From Actinomycetales bacterium (lineage in GTDB: Bacteria > Actinomycetota > Actinomycetes > Actinomycetales > Dermatophilaceae): 64,000 nucleotides of DNA. This document shows positions 61,292-64,000 of the stretch, in pieces. The notes under the pieces are model-generated. The model did no database searches, was not told the origin of the DNA, and saw nothing but the letters and a program-made list of their open reading frames with translations. The first letter of the stretch is position 1, and the number at the start of each line of letters is the position of its first letter. The DNA lies in the NCBI GenBank assembly GCA_016710645.1, contig JADJVI010000027.1:49818-113817 (forward strand). Direction: 5' to 3'. The translations under genes were made by a program, and so were the position numbers.

Positions 61292-61995
61292 CCGACCTCA
61301 CTCAGGCCACCCCGCCGGAGATGCCCGGCGAGCCGATCGTCATCGGCGAGCGCCGTGGCATGTTCGGCGCCACCGCCGGTCAGGACACCTCGGGCTATGG
61401 CGGGTTGGTCGTCCCGATCGAGTTCCCCGGCGCGTCGGCCCGTCCCTACGGCGGCTGGTTCGACGCCTTCATCGACACCCTGGCTGCGGGGCTGGAAGCC
61501 GAGGGCACGGCATACGGGGATGCCGTGCAGATGGTCGTCGTCGACCGCGGCGAGATCACCGTGCACGTGGCCCGCGAGCACCTGTCGGTCGTGGCGCGAG
61601 TGCTGCGCGACGAGCCGGCGCTGCGGTTCGAGATCTGCACCGGGGTCTCCGGGGTGCACTACCCCGGCCTGAGCGGTCAGGAACTGCACGCGATCTACCA
61701 CTTCCTGTCGATCACCAACGGCAGCAAGCGAATTCGCGTCGAGGTCGGCTGTCCCGATGCCGATCCGCACATTCCCTCGATCGTCGAGACCTACCCCGCC
61801 AACACCTGGCACGAGCGTGAGACCTGGGACATGTTCGGCATCATCTTCGACGGGCACCCGGCGCTGACCCGGATCCTCATGCCCGACGACTGGCCGGGCC
61901 ACCCCCAGCGCAAGGACTACCCGCTCGGTGGCATCCCTGTGGAATACAAGGGCGCCACCGTTCCCCCGGCCGACGAGCGGAGGGCCTTCAACTGA
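61288..61995 (+). CDS. nuoC: NADH-quinone oxidoreductase subunit C
   Basis: 235 residues. The 30-kDa subunit signature appears around HERETWDMFGIIFDGHPALTR and RKDYPLGG. A ~60-residue N-terminal extension is common in actinobacteria. It overlaps both neighbours (ATGA with nuoB, TGATG with nuoD). It forms part of the hydrophilic connecting arm with nuoB and nuoD. Confidence 0.96.
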   Translation: MTDLTQATPPEMPGEPIVIGERRGMFGATAGQDTSGYGGLVVPIEFPGASARPYGGWFDAFIDTLAAGLEAEGTAYGDAVQMVVVDRGEITVHVAREHLSVVARVLRDEPALRFEICTGVSGVHYPGLSGQELHAIYHFLSITNGSKRIRVEVGCPDADPHIPSIVETYPANTWHERETWDMFGIIFDGHPALTRILMPDDWPGHPQRKDYPLGGIPVEYKGATVPPADERRAFN

Positions 61996-63338
61996 TGGCT
62001 GCCGACACCACCCACGCAACCGGTGCTGCCGAGGAGTACCTCGACAGCCCGACCATGCATGTCTCCGGCGGTGACTGGGACGACCTCGTCGACGAGGCGA
62101 CCGCGCTGCACGAGGAGCGCATCGTCGTCAACATGGGCCCCCAGCACCCGTCCACGCACGGCGTGCTGCGGCTCATCCTCGAGCTCGACGGTGAGACGGT
62201 GACCGAGACCCGCGCGGGGATCGGCTACCTGCACACCGGCATCGAGAAGAACATGGAATACCGCACCTGGGTGCAGGGGGTGACCTTCTGCACGCGGATG
62301 GATTACCTCACGCCGATGTTCCAGGAGGCCGCTTACTGCCTGGCCATCGAGAAGCTGCTCGGTATCACCGACCAGATTCCGCAGCGCGCCAGCGATATTC
62401 GCGTCCTGATGATGGAACTCACCCGAATCTCCTCACACCTGGTCTGCATCGGCACCGGTGGCATGGAGATGGGTGCCACGACGGTCATGACCGTCGGGTT
62501 CCGCGAGCGTGAGCGGGTCTTCCGGATCATCGAAGAGGTCACCGGCCTGCGGATGAACAATGCCTATATCCGCCCCGGCGGGGTGGCCCAGGACGTCAGC
62601 CAGCGCGCCATCGACCTCACCCGCGAGATGGTCCCCGAGATCCGCCGCGGCATCCGCGAGTTGGAGCTGCTGGTCAACGAAAACCCCATCGTCAAGGGCC
62701 GCATGGTCGACGTGGGCATCCTCGACCTCACCGGCTGCATGGCTCTGGGCATCACCGGCCCGGTGCTGCGTTCGGCCGGCCTGCCGCACGACCTGCGCAA
62801 GGCCGCGCCCTACTGCGGCTACGAGACGTATGACTTCGAGGTCATCACCCGCGAGTCGATGGACGCCTACGGCCGACTGCGGGTGCGCCTGGACGAGATG
62901 TACCAATCACTGCGCATCGTCGAGCAGGCCGTCGACCGGCTGGAGGCGAGCCTGGGCGAGCCGATCATGGTGGCCGACAAGAAGATCGCCTGGCCGGCCC
63001 AGTTGTCCGTCGGCAGCGACGGCATGGGCAACAGCCTCGACCACATCAAGCAGATCATGGGCACCTCGATGGAGGCCCTGATCCACCACTTCAAGATCGT
63101 CACCGAGGGCTTCCGAGTCCCGCCGGGTCAGGTCTATGTCGCGGTCGAGAGCGCCAAGGGCGAGTTGGGCTGCCACCTGGTGTCCGACGGCGGCACCCGG
63201 CCCTATCGCGCGCACTTCCGTGACCCGTCCTTCAACAACCTGCAAGCGACCTCGATCATGTGCGAAGGCAGCCAGGTCGCCGACGTCATCGTCGCGGTTG
63301 CCTCCATCGACCCCGTCATGGGAGGTGTTGACCGCTAA
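61995..63338 (+). CDS. nuoD: NADH-quinone oxidoreductase subunit D
   Basis: 447 residues. The quinone-site motif NMGPQHPSTHGVLR and the block AYCLAIEKLLGI are conserved. It forms the quinone-binding pocket with nuoB. The start overlaps the nuoC stop by one base and the end overlaps nuoE by one. Confidence 0.97.
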   Translation: MAADTTHATGAAEEYLDSPTMHVSGGDWDDLVDEATALHEERIVVNMGPQHPSTHGVLRLILELDGETVTETRAGIGYLHTGIEKNMEYRTWVQGVTFCTRMDYLTPMFQEAAYCLAIEKLLGITDQIPQRASDIRVLMMELTRISSHLVCIGTGGMEMGATTVMTVGFRERERVFRIIEEVTGLRMNNAYIRPGGVAQDVSQRAIDLTREMVPEIRRGIRELELLVNENPIVKGRMVDVGILDLTGCMALGITGPVLRSAGLPHDLRKAAPYCGYETYDFEVITRESMDAYGRLRVRLDEMYQSLRIVEQAVDRLEASLGEPIMVADKKIAWPAQLSVGSDGMGNSLDHIKQIMGTSMEALIHHFKIVTEGFRVPPGQVYVAVESAKGELGCHLVSDGGTRPYRAHFRDPSFNNLQATSIMCEGSQVADVIVAVASIDPVMGGVDR

Positions 63339-64000
63339 TGGCAGGCACGAACGCCTCCGGTCACCTGCACGTCGACGAGGAGAGCAAGGCGCCGTATGAC
63401 GCCGAGACCCTCGCGGCGCTGCGCGCTGACGCCGAGATCGTCATCGCGCGCTACCCGCAGTCACGCTCGGCGCTGCTGCCGCTGCTGCATCTCGTGCAGA
63501 GCGTCGACGGCTATGTGTCCGGCCGTGGCATCCGGTTCTGCGCCGAGATGCTCGACCTGACGACCGCCGACGTCAGTGGCGTGGCGACCTTCTACACCCA
63601 GTTCAAGCGGCACGAGAACGGCCGCTACACGGTCGGGGTGTGCACCAACACGCTGTGCGCCGTCATGGGCGGCGACGCAATCTGGGACGCCGTCTCCGAG
63701 CACCTGGGCATCGGCCACGACGAGACCACCGCCGACGGGATGATCACCCTCGAGCGGGTCGAGTGCAACGCCGCGTGCGACTACGCGCCGGTTGTCATGG
63801 CCAACTGGGAGTTCATGGACAACCAGACGCCGGCCTCGACGATCCAGCTTGTCGAGGACCTGCGCTCCGGCAAGGACGTCGCCCCCACTCGCGGTGCCGC
63901 CAAGGTGTGCTCGTTCAAGGAGGTTTCGCGAGTGCTCGCGGGCTTCCACGACGGCCGCGCCGACGAGGGCGTGGGCGCGGGACCGGCGACCCTGCTCGGC
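63338..64000 (+). CDS. nuoE: NADH-quinone oxidoreductase subunit E (3' end outside window)
   Basis: The ATG at 63338 overlaps the nuoD stop (TAATG), with GGAGG 12 bases upstream. The frame is open to the window end, 221 residues so far. The 2Fe-2S cysteines are in CTNTLCAVMGG and ECNAACDYAPV. It belongs to the NADH-oxidising module with nuoF. Confidence 0.95.
   Translation, partial: MAGTNASGHLHVDEESKAPYDAETLAALRADAEIVIARYPQSRSALLPLLHLVQSVDGYVSGRGIRFCAEMLDLTTADVSGVATFYTQFKRHENGRYTVGVCTNTLCAVMGGDAIWDAVSEHLGIGHDETTADGMITLERVECNAACDYAPVVMANWEFMDNQTPASTIQLVEDLRSGKDVAPTRGAAKVCSFKEVSRVLAGFHDGRADEGVGAGPATLLG

Larger units (their letters stand above)
4678..61510. repeat. Dispersed octamer CGGCATAC/GTATGCCG
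   Basis: About 70 copies by eye, roughly equal on the two strands; the window's most repeated long word. All + orientation copies share CGGCATAC and about two thirds extend to ACGGCATAC. Copies lie in genes in several reading frames and in intergenic stems. Density is about 1.6 per kb in 22-38.7 and 41.2-61.5 kb, about 0.45 per kb in the secretion operon and nil in 38.7-41.2 kb. Confidence 0.9.

Noticed and set aside
1..64000. CGGCATAC as a promoter or transcription-factor site
   Set aside because: Most copies are deep inside genes on both strands and show no fixed distance to gene starts.
1..64000. tRNA, rRNA and insertion sequences
   Set aside because: All intergenic gaps were read; none shows tRNA arms, rRNA sequence or a transposase with terminal repeats.

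Overview
The window is 64 kb of GC-rich (clearly above 65%) actinobacterial chromosome. Gene content and order point to the Micrococcales, most likely an Intrasporangiaceae/Dermatophilaceae-type organism. That placement is inferred from synteny and style, not from a marker gene. About 55 protein genes are supported. No rRNA, tRNA, CRISPR array or insertion sequence was found, and no gene-free gap exceeds about 250 bases.

Region 1 (1-22.2 kb) is one long + strand operon that joins two things usually treated separately. The first is a PFNA-like set known from bifidobacteria: fibronectin-III protein, MoxR AAA ATPase, DUF58 protein, transglutaminase-like membrane protein, PP2C phosphatase and Ser/Thr kinase. 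The second is a type VII secretion module: an EssC-like ATPase with an FHA domain, a candidate secreted protein, and two WXG100-like proteins. Nearly every junction is a 4-base stop/start overlap, so the set is probably made and used together as a phosphorylation-controlled secretion or cell-envelope machine. The usual ESX partners (EccB, EccD, EccE, MycP) and Firmicute partners (EsaA, EssA, EssB) are absent from the window.

Region 2 (22.2-36 kb) is core actinobacterial DNA with M. tuberculosis-like order. It carries a helix-turn-helix protein, the 32-residue ribosomal protein bS22, an epimerase and an acyltransferase (Rv0500A-Rv0502 order). A glutaredoxin-like protein, Rex with its operator and a fused CobA-HemD follow. 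After yceI/marR comes a phosphatase with the System II cytochrome c maturation genes (Rv0525-Rv0529 order).

Region 3 (36-60 kb) holds a scattered complete menaquinone pathway: menA, menE, menB, menC, menD, menF, ubiE/menG and menJ. It is interrupted by an XhoI/PaeR7I-type restriction-modification pair, a sortase with its partner, a CseABC-like lipoprotein/two-component set, a CoA-transferase, a MazEF pair and murJ. A multidomain wall hydrolase (SGNH, four peptidoglycan-binding repeats, NlpC/P60) precedes menJ.

Region 4 (60.3-64 kb) begins the nuo operon (nuoA-D, and nuoE cut by the window end). Menaquinone synthesis, cytochrome c maturation, heme synthesis and complex I together form a respiratory neighbourhood. 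Candidate Rex operators lie before rex itself and before menJ-nuo.

Across the core regions the octamer CGGCATAC/GTATGCCG recurs about 70 times on both strands, in coding sequence of every frame and in terminator stems. It is much sparser in the secretion operon and absent from the restriction-modification pair. It behaves like a DNA-level signal and is the most unexpected feature of the window.
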